Source of the DNA: Eulemur rufifrons
Taxonomy: Eukaryota; Chordata; Mammalia; Primates; Lemuridae
DNA: 64,000 nt
Direction of reading: 5' to 3'
Assembly: GCF_041146395.1 (NCBI RefSeq)
Contig: NC_090984.1
Location: forward strand, 83,525,114 to 83,589,113
Shown: positions 11,001 to 21,565 of the stretch, in pieces
Layout of the letters: each line of letters begins with the position of its first letter
How positions within the stretch are numbered: position 1 is the stretch's first letter
The notes under the pieces: generated by a model
What the model was told of the DNA's origin: nothing
The model's database searches: none
What the model saw: only the letters and a program-made list of their open reading frames with translations
Made by a program: the position numbers and the translations under genes

Positions 11001-14000
11001 CCCCAGATTTCTTCATATGCTCAAAAGATTCTGTGGAAATTGGAAAACAAAAGTGTTACCTAGTGAACGTTCAACTTTATTAGGTACTAGAAAAATATTA
11101 GGATTAACTGACTTAATTATTGAATATTTAAAGTTATTTTACCATAATTACTTTCCATTTTTAAAGAAAATACTACATTACTAAAAAGGACTGAAATATC
11201 AGCAATCGGTATCAATTAGAATATAGTCCATACATTTAAAATACCTGCTAGCAAAGTAAAGACTAATACAGTGATTTCAGATGAACAGCACTTATCAGTA
11301 AATTGTAGATGTTGCCATTTCTATGACGAATGACTGAAAACTCCAATTTCTCTATTATTAAATAGATTTCTTTAAACTTTACACTCAACAAACATTCAAA
11401 TAAAACAAAAACTTGGCAAATTTTAACAAGAGCATGTTTACATGGCACCATTCTGTAATTTCTAGTCTTTTGGTATAGTTTTCAGTCTTCCCTTTGTGAT
11501 AGCAAGTGTTTCATGATTACATGGCTTGCTCTTTAGAAACAATCACCGTTTTTGTTTGCTTTGAAAGTCCATTGCAAGGGAGGTGAAAATTTTTTTCCAA
11601 AGTCACATAGCAAATAGGAGCAAAGATACTTTCCCCTTAAATTGATTTTGAATACTTATAGTGCTGAAATAACATGGTTTCTCATCTAATCTGATACGCA
11701 TAATGGAGGAATTCAGGAATAAAAACTGAGCTGAATAGTCTCTCATTTCCAGAGTGTCATTCTAGATAAGTAGAAAGAAGAAATAAGTTCAATGAAGGAA
11801 AATAATGTGAATCAGGGAATGTGGTCTTCATTCTCAGGAGGGTCAGGGTGCTAAACAAAACTACCTATGAAAGGAAATGAAGAATTACAGAAAACAAGAA
11901 AAGGCAGTGTTAGAGCGCTGAATGGAGTTAGGAAGGTTTCAGTCCTTTCCTTACCAATAACTACTTGTGATCTTGGGTAAGTCACTGGATCTCTCTGGAT
12001 TCCCATTTTCTCATTCATACGTCTACAAAAGGGGGGTTGGACTAACACAAAGATACCTGCTAACCTTAAAATTTATAATGAACCAAAAATTTAAAATATA
12101 TATTCTTACATTTTTGATTTTGTGATGAAATTTCTGTGAATAAACTAGCGCTATCCACATGAAAGGAAATACAGGCAGTCCCTGGGTTAAAGATAAAATA
12201 TGTTGTATGTAACTCAGATTCCTAATGAACAGCACATGTAAGGTAGTAATAGTAATAACAAAACCATAATGGCTCAGTTAGTACTGTAATAAGACTAATA
12301 CCCGTATACTGTAATAATAAGTTACAGAAATGATTGTGCTCTTTAATTCAAACAACACAAAAACAAACTCATACAAAAAGTTTAGATGGGAGATAGGAGG
12401 AATTTCAAAAAAGAATATTAAAGGTTAACACCTAATGTTGCATCAATGCTAGGCTAATAGGATTGTTACACTTATTTTGATCTTCTAACCAAATCAGTAA
12501 TAATCTTTCTACTTCAATACTTAATCCACTATGCTGCTTAGTAATAACTGCTGCTTTCATTGGGGCACTGCCTTTCACATGTTCCATTTATAATTGTTCT
12601 GATAGCTGAGCAATTAAGGCCTAATGCTTTCCCAATGAATGATGGCATCTGGCCTTTCTCTGAATCCTTAATTACTTTTACTTCCGTTTCCATTGTAATC
12701 ACCTTTCTCTTCGATGCAGGCTTACCTGGACTTGCAGTGGACTGGAAGCATGGTCGTAAGGGTAAACACAGACTCACAAAATTGAATAAAAAATTAAGAT
12801 AAAAGTGATGCTATGTGTAAGGCACACTATAAACAATGAGACTGAGCCACTAGTGTACAGATGCTGTGCCAACAAACCGTGTATGCCATGTGGATTTGTT
12901 TACATGGGCAGAAGAAACTATTATAGTTCCTAAATTGTTAATTAATTAAAAATTATCCTTATGTGGAGCCTGTTCATAAGAACAGAACGCTGTAAGTTGG
13001 GTCATCCATAGCCTGGGGACTGCCTGTACTACAATAAAGACAAAAAAATCTATAGAGCTGCCACCTAGGTCCTATGCTATAGTAGTTATCTAAAGTAGTC
13101 AGGTGTTTTGCCAAACAAGGTTATCACTACATTTGGATTCTAGAACAACTCAGCCACATTAAACATTTAAATAAGAAAAGAGCTAATCTGTTATTTGAAT
13201 AACTTCCACAAAAACACAAGCACTTCTTGTTTCCCCCTTTTTTTTCATTCAGGAAAGAGGCTATAGTACTTACTCATAAATTGTTCAGGGTTGACAACTC
13301 CCGTCTCTGTCAGCTGACCCAGTACCTTAAAAAAACCTAGTTTGAGAAACAAATTTCAAGTCACGAGAAGAGCAAAAGGAAGACAGAATATGAACAGAAG
13401 CACTATGCTAAGCTGGTGGGATTCTGGGCAGTTATTTTTAAAGAACTTTCCATAATCATCTTTTTAAATTATTATTAAAAAAGGTTAAACTAAAACCTGC
13501 TCTTTCTATAATCACTACATATAACAAAGAATAATAGGTTTTGCCAGTGCTTTTCCCTGCCTAAGATTTGTGGAAAAGTGCTGACCTTAATATACAATAT
13601 TTACAGAACCAGCGCATGCATTTTTCAGTGTACTTTGCATTAAATTCAATGCAAAGGATGCCAAATTTTCCCAAATATGTGATTTGGTTTTACTTTTTAA
13701 GTTTCTCACTATGACCAAATGTATTACTTGTGAAATAAAGTATAAATAACATTGTTGAGGATACAATTTTTATGAGAAGCCTTTTTGGCTTAATTAGGAA
13801 GGAGTGGTTTTTATATTTAAGTCATTTTAAATATTTACAGTAATATTTGGTCTTAGCATGGCATATACACATTGGAATTGAGTGTCCTGGTCACTTTAAA
13901 AATTAAGTACAAAAAAGTCCAAAAGTTAAATATTTTTTTAAAATTAGCATCATAATGTTTATGGAAAAAATGGAAGGCTAGCTCACAATAGTTCTAGTCA

Positions 14001-14182
14001 AGATTGGTAAAGTAAAGTGAGACCATACCTCTATTTAAGTCAGCAGTACAAAGTGGCCTCAAAACCAAGCCTTCTCCAGGATGGGTTGGGGAAATGGCTG
14101 GAGAAAACGTAGCTGTATTCTGACTCCAGTCCACTTCTTTGAGCAGACTCGGGTCAAACATAGGAGTTTCATCAGGTTTCAT
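7858..14182 (-). CDS. GNPNAT1: Glucosamine-6-phosphate N-acetyltransferase, five coding exons
   Basis: Joining 14182-14029, 13336-13274, 11030-10903, 10002-9941 and 8005-7858 gives 555 nt, which is 184 codons plus TAA with no internal stop. The human protein has the same length. The enzyme transfers acetyl from acetyl-CoA to glucosamine-6-phosphate, making N-acetylglucosamine-6-phosphate on the way to UDP-GlcNAc. It is a homodimeric GNAT-fold protein of the cytosol and endomembrane surface. Visible landmarks are the N-terminus [20 protein letters not shown], the core strand [12 protein letters not shown] (116-127), the acetyl-CoA binding loop CRGKQLGK (128-135), and the C-terminal [16 protein letters not shown] segment (155-170). 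No signal peptide or membrane span is seen. All splice donors are GT and all acceptors AG. Residue 67 is Asn where I recall Ser in human; otherwise the reading matches the human protein as I remember it. The gene looks functional. Confidence 0.97.
8364..8660 (+). repeat. Alu SINE in last GNPNAT1 intron, with TSD
   Basis: Head ggctgggcacggtggct at 8364; A-rich tail ending at 8660. A 13-bp target-site duplication (aaaaatattgcca) lies at 8351-8363 and 8661-8673. It is inserted antisense to GNPNAT1 transcription. Confidence 0.93.
9203..9514 (+). repeat. Alu SINE, lemur type, in last GNPNAT1 intron
   Basis: Complete left arm, a linker with an atatatatag motif, and a right arm with gctaggctgacgc. 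The 3' end stops after gagtgagac with no A tail, just before a short tandem duplication. Confidence 0.9.
9513..9565. repeat. Short tandem duplication
   Basis: The 23-bp string caataagcttttacatttaaaga occurs at 9513-9535 and again at 9543-9565, a 30-bp period. It abuts the tailless 3' end of the preceding Alu. Confidence 0.9.
9941..10002 (-). CDS. GNPNAT1: GNPNAT1 coding exon 4 (acetyl-CoA loop)
   Basis: A 62-nt exon encoding residues 116-135 and two bases of Leu136. It carries [12 protein letters not shown] and the pyrophosphate-binding turn CRGKQLGK, the GNAT motif A. The acceptor is attttcag and the donor GTAAGT. Confidence 0.95.
10003..10902 (-). other. GNPNAT1: GNPNAT1 intron (exons 3-4), no element seen
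   Basis: Bounded by consensus GTATGT and attttcag sites. AT-rich; no recognised repeat or other gene. Confidence 0.85.
10903..11030 (-). CDS. GNPNAT1: GNPNAT1 coding exon 3
   Basis: A 128-nt exon completing Lys73 and encoding residues 74-115. It includes the central beta strands [10 protein letters not shown] and [12 protein letters not shown]. The acceptor is ttccacag and the donor AAG|GTATGT. Confidence 0.95.
12172..13026 (-). mobile_element. Tigger-like (TcMar) DNA transposon, deleted copy
   Basis: Inverted termini are caggcagtccctgggtta at 12172 and ctggggactgcctg ending at 13026. Both are flanked by TA dinucleotides (12170-12171 and 13027-13028), the TcMar target duplication. At 855 bp it is far shorter than an autonomous element of about 2.5 kb. 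The minus strand keeps a piece of a pogo/Tigger transposase N-terminus, listed separately. Confidence 0.88.
12538..12777 (-). pseudogene. Tigger transposase N-terminal relic
   Basis: A 79-codon frame contains [20 protein letters not shown] followed by a [19 protein letters not shown] helix. This resembles the CENP-B/pogo-type helix-turn-helix that begins Tigger transposases and their domesticated relatives (TIGD, JRK). No DDE catalytic domain follows. It is a fossil inside the transposon, not a gene. Confidence 0.8.
13274..13336 (-). CDS. GNPNAT1: GNPNAT1 coding exon 2
   Basis: A 63-nt exon giving residues 52 (part) to 73 (first base): [22 protein letters not shown]. The donor is GTAAGT. The acceptor (caaactag) has a weak pyrimidine tract. 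Confidence 0.95.
13337..14028 (-). other. GNPNAT1: GNPNAT1 intron (exons 1-2), no element seen
   Basis: Bounded by GTATGG and caaactag. AT-rich and unremarkable. Confidence 0.85.
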
Positions 14183-14196
14183 CTTTCTGGTAAGAT
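14029..14196 (-). CDS. GNPNAT1: GNPNAT1 exon with start codon
   Basis: ATG is at 14182-14180. Fourteen bases of 5' UTR precede it, down from the acceptor ttttag (AG at 14198-14197). The exon encodes residues 1-51 and the first base of codon 52, then donor GTATGG at 14028. The start is the conserved family start and no in-frame ATG precedes it in the exon. Confidence 0.95.
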
Positions 14197-14407
14197 CTAA
14201 AATAAAATTTGAAATGTTAAGGCATTTTAATTAGGAAAATTATTACGATTTGTGAGAAAGTTAATTTCTTAACTATGCAATCAGAAGCATTCTTTAACAG
14301 ATATAAAAGATATTTTACTTTATCCTGAGTCTAACGTCAAATGCCACTACAGATTGTGACTAAATGAAATTAATAAGTTTTAAACTTTTTTTATTTTTAT
14401 TTATATT

Positions 14408-14671
14408 TTTTGAGATAGAGTCTCATTCTGTTGCCCAGGCTAGAGTGCAGTGGTGTCACTGTAACTCACTGCAACCTCAAACTCCTGGGCTCAAGCGATC
14501 CTCCCACCTCAGTCTGGTGGGACTACAGGCACACACCACCACGCCTAGCTAATTTTTGTAGAGACGGGGTCTGTTGCTCAGGTTGGTCTTGAACTTCTGG
14601 CCTCAAGTGATCCTCTGGCCTCAGCCTCCCAGAGTGCTAGGATTACACGCATGAGCCACCGTGCCCAGTCC
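14408..14671 (-). repeat. Alu SINE, antisense orientation on +
   Basis: T-rich tail, then gagatagagtctcattctg; it ends ccaccgtgcccag. Both arms are recognisable. It lies in sense orientation to GNPNAT1, within the 5' UTR intron. Confidence 0.88.
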
Positions 14672-14692
14672 TGAAGGTAATTTTATATACTA

Positions 14693-14815
14693 CAGGGTGT
14701 CCCAAAAGTCTCCAAAAGAAAAATTTTGTAAAATTTTGTAATCAATATCTTGTAAAGTTACATTTAGCTACAATTTCCCATTTTTCCTACATATGGCAAC
14801 TTTTGGGACACCCTA
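14693..14815. mobile_element. Mariner-type MITE with perfect TIR core
   Basis: The left end cagggtgtcccaaaagt at 14693 and the right end acttttgggacaccct, ending about 14815, are inverted copies. TA is on both sides (14691-14692 and 14816-14817). The 123-bp length and gggtgtcccaaaagt termini fit the irritans-type mariner group. The interior is AT-rich and non-coding. The exact family is unknown to me. Confidence 0.82.
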
Positions 14816-14825
14816 TATTTTAAAT

Positions 14826-14959
14826 AATTTTGTTGATGAAACAAAGTCTGTACATAAGGTCTGGTACGGAATTTTCGACTTGTGACATTTTATTAGCACT
14901 CAAAAAAAGTTTCAAATTTTGGAGCATTTCAGATTTTCAGAGTAGGGATGCTCAACCTG
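14826..14959. mobile_element. Tigger-like terminal fragment
   Basis: The segment ends with tagggatgctcaacctg followed by TA. The upstream part resembles the tctggtacggaattttcgacttg interior of a common mammalian Tigger family. Only one end is present. Confidence 0.65.
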
Positions 14960-15214
14960 TATTAGACCGTAAGCAGCCTCCAGCTTTCATTTCTATTCTT
15001 ATACCCAGTTAAAGAAACTATATTTTAATGACAGAACAACTTGCCCCATAACCTAACTCCCAATTGGTCCCACTTTAATATGCTTTAGGGTAAACATTCT
15101 TAACTTTTCCTTAAAGGTAGATTAAATTTCTGCCTGTGTAATCTTATGTAACTACATAAGTAATGCTGTAATATAGTATAAGCTTTGGGAAGGTAGTGTG
15201 GTGTAGTAATAGAA

Positions 15215-15415
15215 GTTTACACTTGTTTGGTGCTTATTATGTGCCAGGCACTGTTCAAAGAGCTTTACTAATATATTCACTTCAATCCTACAGGGTAGGC
15301 GTGATTGTTATCTCCATTTTAACTGATGAGGAAATGCAGGCACAGAGATGTTAAGTACCTTGCCCAAGGTCACAAAATTAGTGGAGCCCGGATGTAAACC
15401 TAGGCATGGAAAGAG
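15215..15415. repeat. MIR-class ancient SINE
   Basis: Contains the diagnostic run tatgtgccaggcactgttc, then gatgaggaaatgcaggcac and ttgcccaaggtcacaaaatt. This is an old pan-mammalian repeat. The subfamily was not determined. Confidence 0.75.
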
Positions 15416-18400
15416 CATGAGCTTTGGTGTCAGACCTGGTGTTCAAAGGTCAACCGTGTGATAAAGTAATTAAGCTCTTAGAATCTTGTTTCCTCGTTTG
15501 TAAAGTAGAAATGAAATTATTGGAAGGATGAAATGAACTACTGTATATAAGCAAGCACTTAACAGTGCCTGGCATACTGCAAGTACAAGATATATTCTAG
15601 TTAGCGATACATTTAAAATTCAAGTTTATAAGTTCTTGTTAATTTTTTTCACCTTTAAATTAATTCATGAATCAGGCACTGTGCTGGGTACAGGGACTAC
15701 AAGAAGAACGGCAGGTTATCTTTTGTGTTTATGTTAAACCAAAAGTTAGCATTCTTGGATAGGAAAGAATAAAAACATAGTTTATTATGTAGAATACTGA
15801 GTTTTTTCCCCTCAAAAAGGATTCAGAGCAAATTGTGCTACAAAGCTCTATTCCTGCTTCTAAAAACATTAATGAAAGGATATAAATTGTGATGATTAAT
15901 CATTCATATCAAATTTAACAAGTTTACCATCCATTCAAAACAGTTTTTTAATAGGTTAATTTTAATGCATGCATTTTAGTGTTAGTAATCTCATATGAAA
16001 GGTGGGTAATGACATTGTTTTTTCAGGTATGCAGATAAACAGGCTAAATATTTATGAATAAAGTAAAATGTATACATTTTAAATGCAGAAGCCAGAAAAT
16101 ATTAAAAATGTAAGTTCCTCAAAGCAGCATATTATTTAAGCATTTTGATCATGCTATTTAACATATAATTGTAAACACAAAGTTTAAGGAAAGCTCAAAA
16201 GGGAGTTTAGATGAACATTAACAAAATTTAAACTAGATTCCTTTTTCCTATAAAGATGCTTGAGTTTACAGAACGTAGTCTAGAAAACACACAAAATAGG
16301 GTTAATAATTTTCGTGAGAGAGGGGAGAGGTACACAGGAGAAGAATTAGGATTATGAAGCCTTTAACTAATGGATTTTAACCAGTAAATACTAAGATTTT
16401 CCTGTACTTTTCTTTAACCAGATGGCCTTATAACATCAATGATCATAAAAATTAATATTGGCTAGCATTTATTGAATATATTTGTTAACTCTTAAAAATA
16501 CAATGAAAGGTGTATCATTATTTATTATGTATTATTTTACAGACAAGGAAGCAGGCATAATAACTTGCCCATGGTTACAATGTCAGTTAGGAACAGAGTT
16601 AGGATTCAAAATGAAGCAACAGGGCCAGCTTCACAGGAACTGGACCTGTGCAGTTGGACAGGACCTGGTACTTAGTTTAATACTCTGCTGCCACTGCTTT
16701 GAAATTATTAATAATTTTTTAACAAAGAGCCCTGCACGTTAATCTGGATTACCACAAATTATGTAGCCAGTCCTGCTAGCCAGTATGACTCTGTGCTCTT
16801 AACTGAAGATGCACTGAAGATAACACTAGTGTGGATAAATTCCCTACTTTATTGGGGTATAAGGGTTAAAAATTTAGTCAAGAGCAGCATTTGGAGCCTA
16901 TATTTGGAAAACGGGAATTTCACAGTAGCCAAAATGCATTAAACAAAGCATTCTGAAGAGAAATAAGACTCTTATTAACCAGGCAATCAGAAATTAATAT
17001 CAAAATTTTTATAAACTATTTTGCAAAACAGAGCCACATTTAAGACTCACTTTATCTCATTCTGTCCTCAAATAGTAAAATTCTGCTGGTGCCAAACTAA
17101 CATGCCAGGCAAGATAAAAGCAAGATGTGAGTGGATACAAAATTCCAAAGACTTTCAGTAAAGAACCAAATAAGTAATTGTTTGGCTTACAAAAGAAATA
17201 TTTTAGCATCTTAAGGTGCCTCGGATATTACAAAACTAGGAAATGTCCGCAAATAAAATGCACAGTTGTTTTAAGCTCAATCTCATCATTGGGGTCTTCT
17301 TTTTAGTTTTTAGATTAACTTTAAAAGTTTTTAGATTAACTTTAAAAAGTAAACTCTAACCCTCCTTAATATTCCTCAAGAAGCTTTTCTGTTCAACTGC
17401 TAAATTAACATGCAATTAGAGGGTTCATATATGCCTAACCCTAGCCCAATAAATGCCTAGTGAATGAATAACAAATTTTATAAGACCCACCTGTAAGTCA
17501 CATTTCAGAAAATCTAGACAAAAAAAGATTCCCAAACTGCCATATAAGTGTTACCACAAGAACCATACACCAAACTCATTTTTACTAGTTACCTCATGAG
17601 ATTTTCACTCGATTGAGTATTTTTTAGACACAATTCTCCCAGCCTCTTTATCAAATTCAAATACAAATGGGGAGAAGCTGTTGCTAGAAGCAAGCAATTG
17701 AGAGCAACAAGTAATAGACACTGGAGATAAAGATTTAAAAGTCCTTATACAAATTTAAAAAAACATAATCTAAGGCCAAATCTAAACTGCCTTACGTATG
17801 TCTCAAGAGCTTCTCAGGCATCCTACTTCAGTACATGGCGACTGGGGGAGGTGGGAACTCCTGCTATTTGAAACATTAGGGTTCCTTTATACACATTTCA
17901 ATAATAATTTGACTACATTTTGAAGCTAAAGAACATTTCCTTCATCAATGGTTTTAACAGGCCTGGCCACATTTATTAAGTTATGCGATTCCACGAGTTT
18001 TCAAAAGTATTTTCTGGTAGTTTACCTGATCTCTACAATCTGAGCATTATTCCCAGTGTGGCAATGAGGAAGCTGGAGCACATGGAACTTCCAAGACGTG
18101 CCCCAAGGTAACACAGCAAATGAGTGAAGTGGGAGTAGAATCCTCTTACGCCGTTTTCCCATCTTGAGCCCTAGATGACTATACTCAATAGGTGCCACTC
18201 TTGACATCATCGTACCAGACAGGTAGCTCTGTATCCCCCATTCAGCGAATCCTGCCTAAATAAATCTAAATATCTTGAAATTCACTCTACGATTCGTTCG
18301 TGAGTGATTATCCTAACAAAATGAATCCCATAATCGCCCGTTCAATTTCGTATGAAATTTTTTAAAGAGTTTGGCTTACATAAAACAGCTCTTAAAACAG

Positions 18401-18958
18401 AAATCAGAGTACAGTACTCGGTGTTTCTAGGGGTAGAAGCCCAGGGAAAAGAGACAAAGGATGTCCCTCCATACCCCGGGGAAAGCCCCGACCTAGCCGG
18501 TGTGGAAGGTGCTCTGCGGAGCAGCAGCGTGTCCTCAGCGGCTCCCGACCACCGTGGGATGCGCCCCGGAAAGGCAGGCCCGAGGCATTCGTGCCCCTTC
18601 ACAAGGGATGGCTGCAGAGACCGCGAGCAACTGTCTCCATCTCCCACGCCGAAGCCTGGTGAGCGAAGAGTTAGTTTCGATCCCAATCCCTGCTCCTGCC
18701 TCGCCAGGCCAAGAGCCCCGCACGGCAGGACCGCCGGCCGTCATCCTTAACCTCTGCTCCAAGCGCCGAGTCCGTTCAACTTGCTCGGAACCGCGCTCTG
18801 CACCCCCATGTGCACCCGGCTGGAGAAGGTGAATGCCCGCCTTCTCCAACAGCACCCCCGGGGGCCTAGCCCGCCTCGCTCGCGGCAGCCGAAACACCTG
18901 TTTGATAAACCTGAAGGCAGGCCCACCGCGGACCCCAGGACACCCGGCCCCTCCTCAC

Positions 18959-19250
18959 CCGCGGAGGCCCCGCAGTCGGCGCTCCTCGCCAGGCGCGTCG
19001 GACTCTCCCCCACCGGTGTGCACGGCACCGGATCCGGATCCGGCTTCAGCGCCAGCCCCACCTCCTCCTCCACCTTCAGCGCCACAGTGGGGAACCGCGG
19101 CCCAGACGTGGCAGCTCCGACGCCTTCCAACCCGCCCCTGCCGGCTCACGCCGGGCGCCGCTTGCGGCTGGGGGCGGAGGCCGAGGCCGAGGCCGAGGCC
19201 GAGGCCGAGGCGGAGGCGCACCCGCCCGCGCCCGAGAGCGAGGGGCGGGG
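18959..19250 (-). other. GNPNAT1: Candidate GNPNAT1 non-coding first exon
   Basis: On the minus strand a good donor (CCGCGG|GTGAGG, GT at 18958-18957) lies about 290 nt downstream of the GC boxes. The exon between them would be pure 5' UTR. Another minus-strand GT near 19148 is an alternative donor. The start is an estimate. Confidence 0.4.
19177..19218. repeat. GAGGCC hexanucleotide array
   Basis: Five perfect GAGGCC units followed by two GAGGCG units, inside the promoter CpG island and close to the expected GNPNAT1 transcription start. Confidence 0.95.
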
Positions 19251-19729
19251 CCTGAGGCGGTGTCCGCGCGCGGAGCGGGGCGGGGCTCGGGACCAGCCCC
19301 CTCCCTCCTCCTGCGCTCGCCCTGCCCCCGCCCTGCACTCGGGCTGCCCCTGCCCTGCGCCGCCTGCTGCGTCCCCGCGGCCTTTCTCACGGCGTTGCTG
19401 TCTCAGTTTGTCTGGCGTTGAATCTGCCTAGGAGTTGGCCGAGCAGCGTAAGTGGTGACCAGAGTGGGCCTCTGATTCTCAGTAACCGCAGGCTCGGCCG
19501 CTAGACCTCTTCGTTTGTCCTTTGTTGCCCTTTCCCTCACGATTCTATCCATTAATTAGGACTTCGGCTACTCACGGCAGCTCAGAGCTCCTCATCCCCA
19601 GGTCTCTGAATCACAGTTCCTGCCTTCAGGAAACTATGAGTTGGAGCCACTGCATTCAACTCCTTCGGGACTATTGTTTGATTTCTCCTTCCCTCCCCTC
19701 GAATCCTTTTTGGGTGAATGTGGGGTTAG

Positions 19730-19962
19730 GACAGTGGTTCTCAGCGGCAGCGATTTTGCCTCCCAAGAGATATTGGCAATTTTTGGGAGCATTTTCTACC
19801 TCACATCTGGGGGAGAGGTGTTGCTGGAGTCTCCAGATGGTAGAGCTCACAGGTGGGTAGAGGCTGGGAATGTTGCTAAATGTCGTACAATGTGCAGGAC
19901 AGCGCCCCAAGACAGTTAACTGGCCTGAAACGTCAGTACGGTTGAGGTTGAGAAACCCTGGG
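19730..19962. mobile_element. MER5A-like hAT-Charlie MITE
   Basis: Begins cagtggttctcagcggcagc and ends ggttgagaaaccctgg, with the gattttgcctccca and gctgggaatgttgctaaatg interior of MER5A. It sits just beyond the CpG island. Confidence 0.85.
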
Positions 19963-20362
19963 TTAGGAGAAGAAAAGTAACTTTTCTCTCAGGTCCATTT
20001 CAAAGTGTCTTACCTAAGTAGCACTTGTACCCATTTTATGGATTAGGAAACAGAAGTTCAGAGTTGTTAAGTAATTTACAGAAGTCTACTAGCCCCCCTT
20101 CCTTGCCTCGTACCATAATATGCAATTCATTGAAATTGCAAAGCATTTTATTCTTAAACAATAATGTTCACAGAATTAACACCATAGATCATCTACGAGA
20201 AATTATATTTTCTGCTCATTTGTGAGATTTAAATTTCAGTTATCTCCTTTACTGATTTATGCATTCTCACAACTTCAAACATCAACGAGCTGATGGCATC
20301 CACATCTCTGTATATATCCCTGTTTTTACCCCCGTACACACAAAAGAATATATAAGGCATAA

Positions 20363-20500
20363 GCTGGGCTTAGTGGCACACACCTGTATTCCCAGCTACT
20401 GAGGAGGCTGAAATGGGAGAATGGCTTGAGCCCAAGAGTTCAAATCCAGCCTGTGCAACATAGCGAGACTCCCATCTCTTAAATAAAAAAATATGCATAT
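20363..20500 (+). repeat. Free Alu monomer (FLAM-like) with TSD
   Basis: A single Alu arm from gctgggcttagtggcac to an A-rich tail, flanked by a repeat of atataaggcataa on each side (near 20350-20362 and 20502-20514). The interval 19963-20362 before it holds one MIR-like core near 20020-20110 and nothing else recognised. Confidence 0.82.
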
Positions 20501-20667
20501 ATATATAAGGCATAAATAAAAATAAACACTCATGGACACATGACTAATCTTAGACATGTAGCCTTGTTTTTCTTATCAGACTTCTGGTCAAATGTTTTCA
20601 ATGAGATTCTCCTGTGCAACAGAATCCTGTACATCTTACAAATCAGCAAAGAATGAAACAAAATTGC

Positions 20668-21083
20668 TATAGTTTGGAAATTTGACCCTGCAAACCTCAT
20701 GTTGAAATCTGATCCCCAGTATTAGAGGTGGGGGCCTAATGGAAGGTGTTAGGGTCATGGGAATGGATCCCTCATGAATGGCTTGGTGCAATCCTCAAGG
20801 TAATGAGTGAGTTCTCACTCTATTAGTTCCCATGATAACTGGTTGTTAAAAAGAGCATGGCATCTTGCCCCTCCCTCTCTTGCTTCCTCTTTCTCCTTGT
20901 GATCTGCATGTGCCAGTTCCCCTTCGCCTTCCACCATGAGTGGAAGCTTCCTGAAACCCTCATCAAAAGCAGCTGTTGGCACCATGCTTCTTGTATGGCC
21001 TGCAGAACCATGAGCCAAATAAACCTCTTTATCAATTACCCAGCCTTGGGTATCCCTTTATAACAACACAAATGGACTAAAAC
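20668..21083 (+). mobile_element. Solo MaLR LTR (MST-like)
   Basis: Opens tgctatagtttggaaat-like (one base changed), has the aggtgggggcctaatggaag and gggtcatgggaatggatccc blocks, and ends gagccaaataaacctctt with its AATAAA, then tatccctttataacaacac. It is an ERVL-MaLR long terminal repeat with no internal viral region. The 21.09-21.56 kb interval after it shows nothing recognised. Confidence 0.85.
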
Positions 21084-21565
21084 AATAATCAATTATAAAA
21101 TTGCAGAACACAGGAGTTCTAAGAGGTACCCCAAGAGATCTCTTGCATTACAGATATATTCCTCCTTATCCTCATTGGGCCATAGGACCCCAGTTTCTCT
21201 TTATGGACAGTCCAATCACTTTGACCAGTATAGTCAACCCCCTTCTTTACCTGTTGGTTTACTTGGCAATGAGGAGCTGAAAGTAACCAGAAGACAGTCT
21301 CAATTTATGGTTTAATTGGTATGTTTTCTGGTCGTTATTTATTTTGGGGGTTCTAATAAGAAATGCTACATCAATAATATTCTTGATGGCTCAGATAAGA
21401 TTATTATGTGGAAAAACATGGATATCAATGATTGAGTTGAGAAATGATTCAAGAATGTTGGACTGAATGAGAAGTTTAAGAATAGCTTAACTAATTTCAT
21501 GGTCTCTTCTTAATGTTAGTACAAGTATTAAATATTAGAATTAAATGAAACAAATATAACAATCC

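Larger units (their letters stand above)
11031..13273 (-). other. GNPNAT1: GNPNAT1 intron (exons 2-3) hosting a Tigger element
   Basis: Bounded by GTAAGT and ttccacag. It contains the Tigger element at 12172-13026 and a short MIR-class core near 11930-12030 (it includes tgatcttgggtaagtcactgg). The rest is unremarkable. Confidence 0.85.
14197..18958 (-). other. GNPNAT1: GNPNAT1 5' UTR intron (inferred)
   Basis: Runs from the ttttag acceptor before the ATG exon back to a candidate donor in the CpG island. It contains an Alu, a mariner-type MITE, a Tigger end and old MIR-class SINE pieces near 15215-15415, 16455-16615 and 18025-18140. The region 16.7-18.0 kb shows nothing I recognise. Confidence 0.65.
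18440..19420. promoter_or_regulatory. GNPNAT1: CpG-island promoter of GNPNAT1
   Basis: GC content rises sharply and CpG dinucleotides are dense from about 18.47 to 19.40 kb, against an AT-rich background. GC boxes of SP1 type (ggggcgggg) occur near 19239-19250 and 19274-19284. No TATA box is seen, as expected for a housekeeping metabolic gene. Position and strand fit the start of GNPNAT1. The edge at 19.4 kb carries a plus-strand donor that could support divergent transcription. Confidence 0.85.

Noticed and set aside
12538..12802. 79- and 80-codon frames on opposite strands as small genes
   Set aside because: The minus frame is the N-terminal relic of a Tigger transposase inside a transposon with both ends; the plus frame is its shadow.
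18342..19431. Several open frames of 100-216 codons on both strands of the promoter CpG island
   Set aside because: GC-rich, stop-poor sequence gives overlapping frames in all phases. The proteins are low-complexity Pro/Arg/Ala/Glu without domains, and the region is explained as the GNPNAT1 promoter and 5' UTR.
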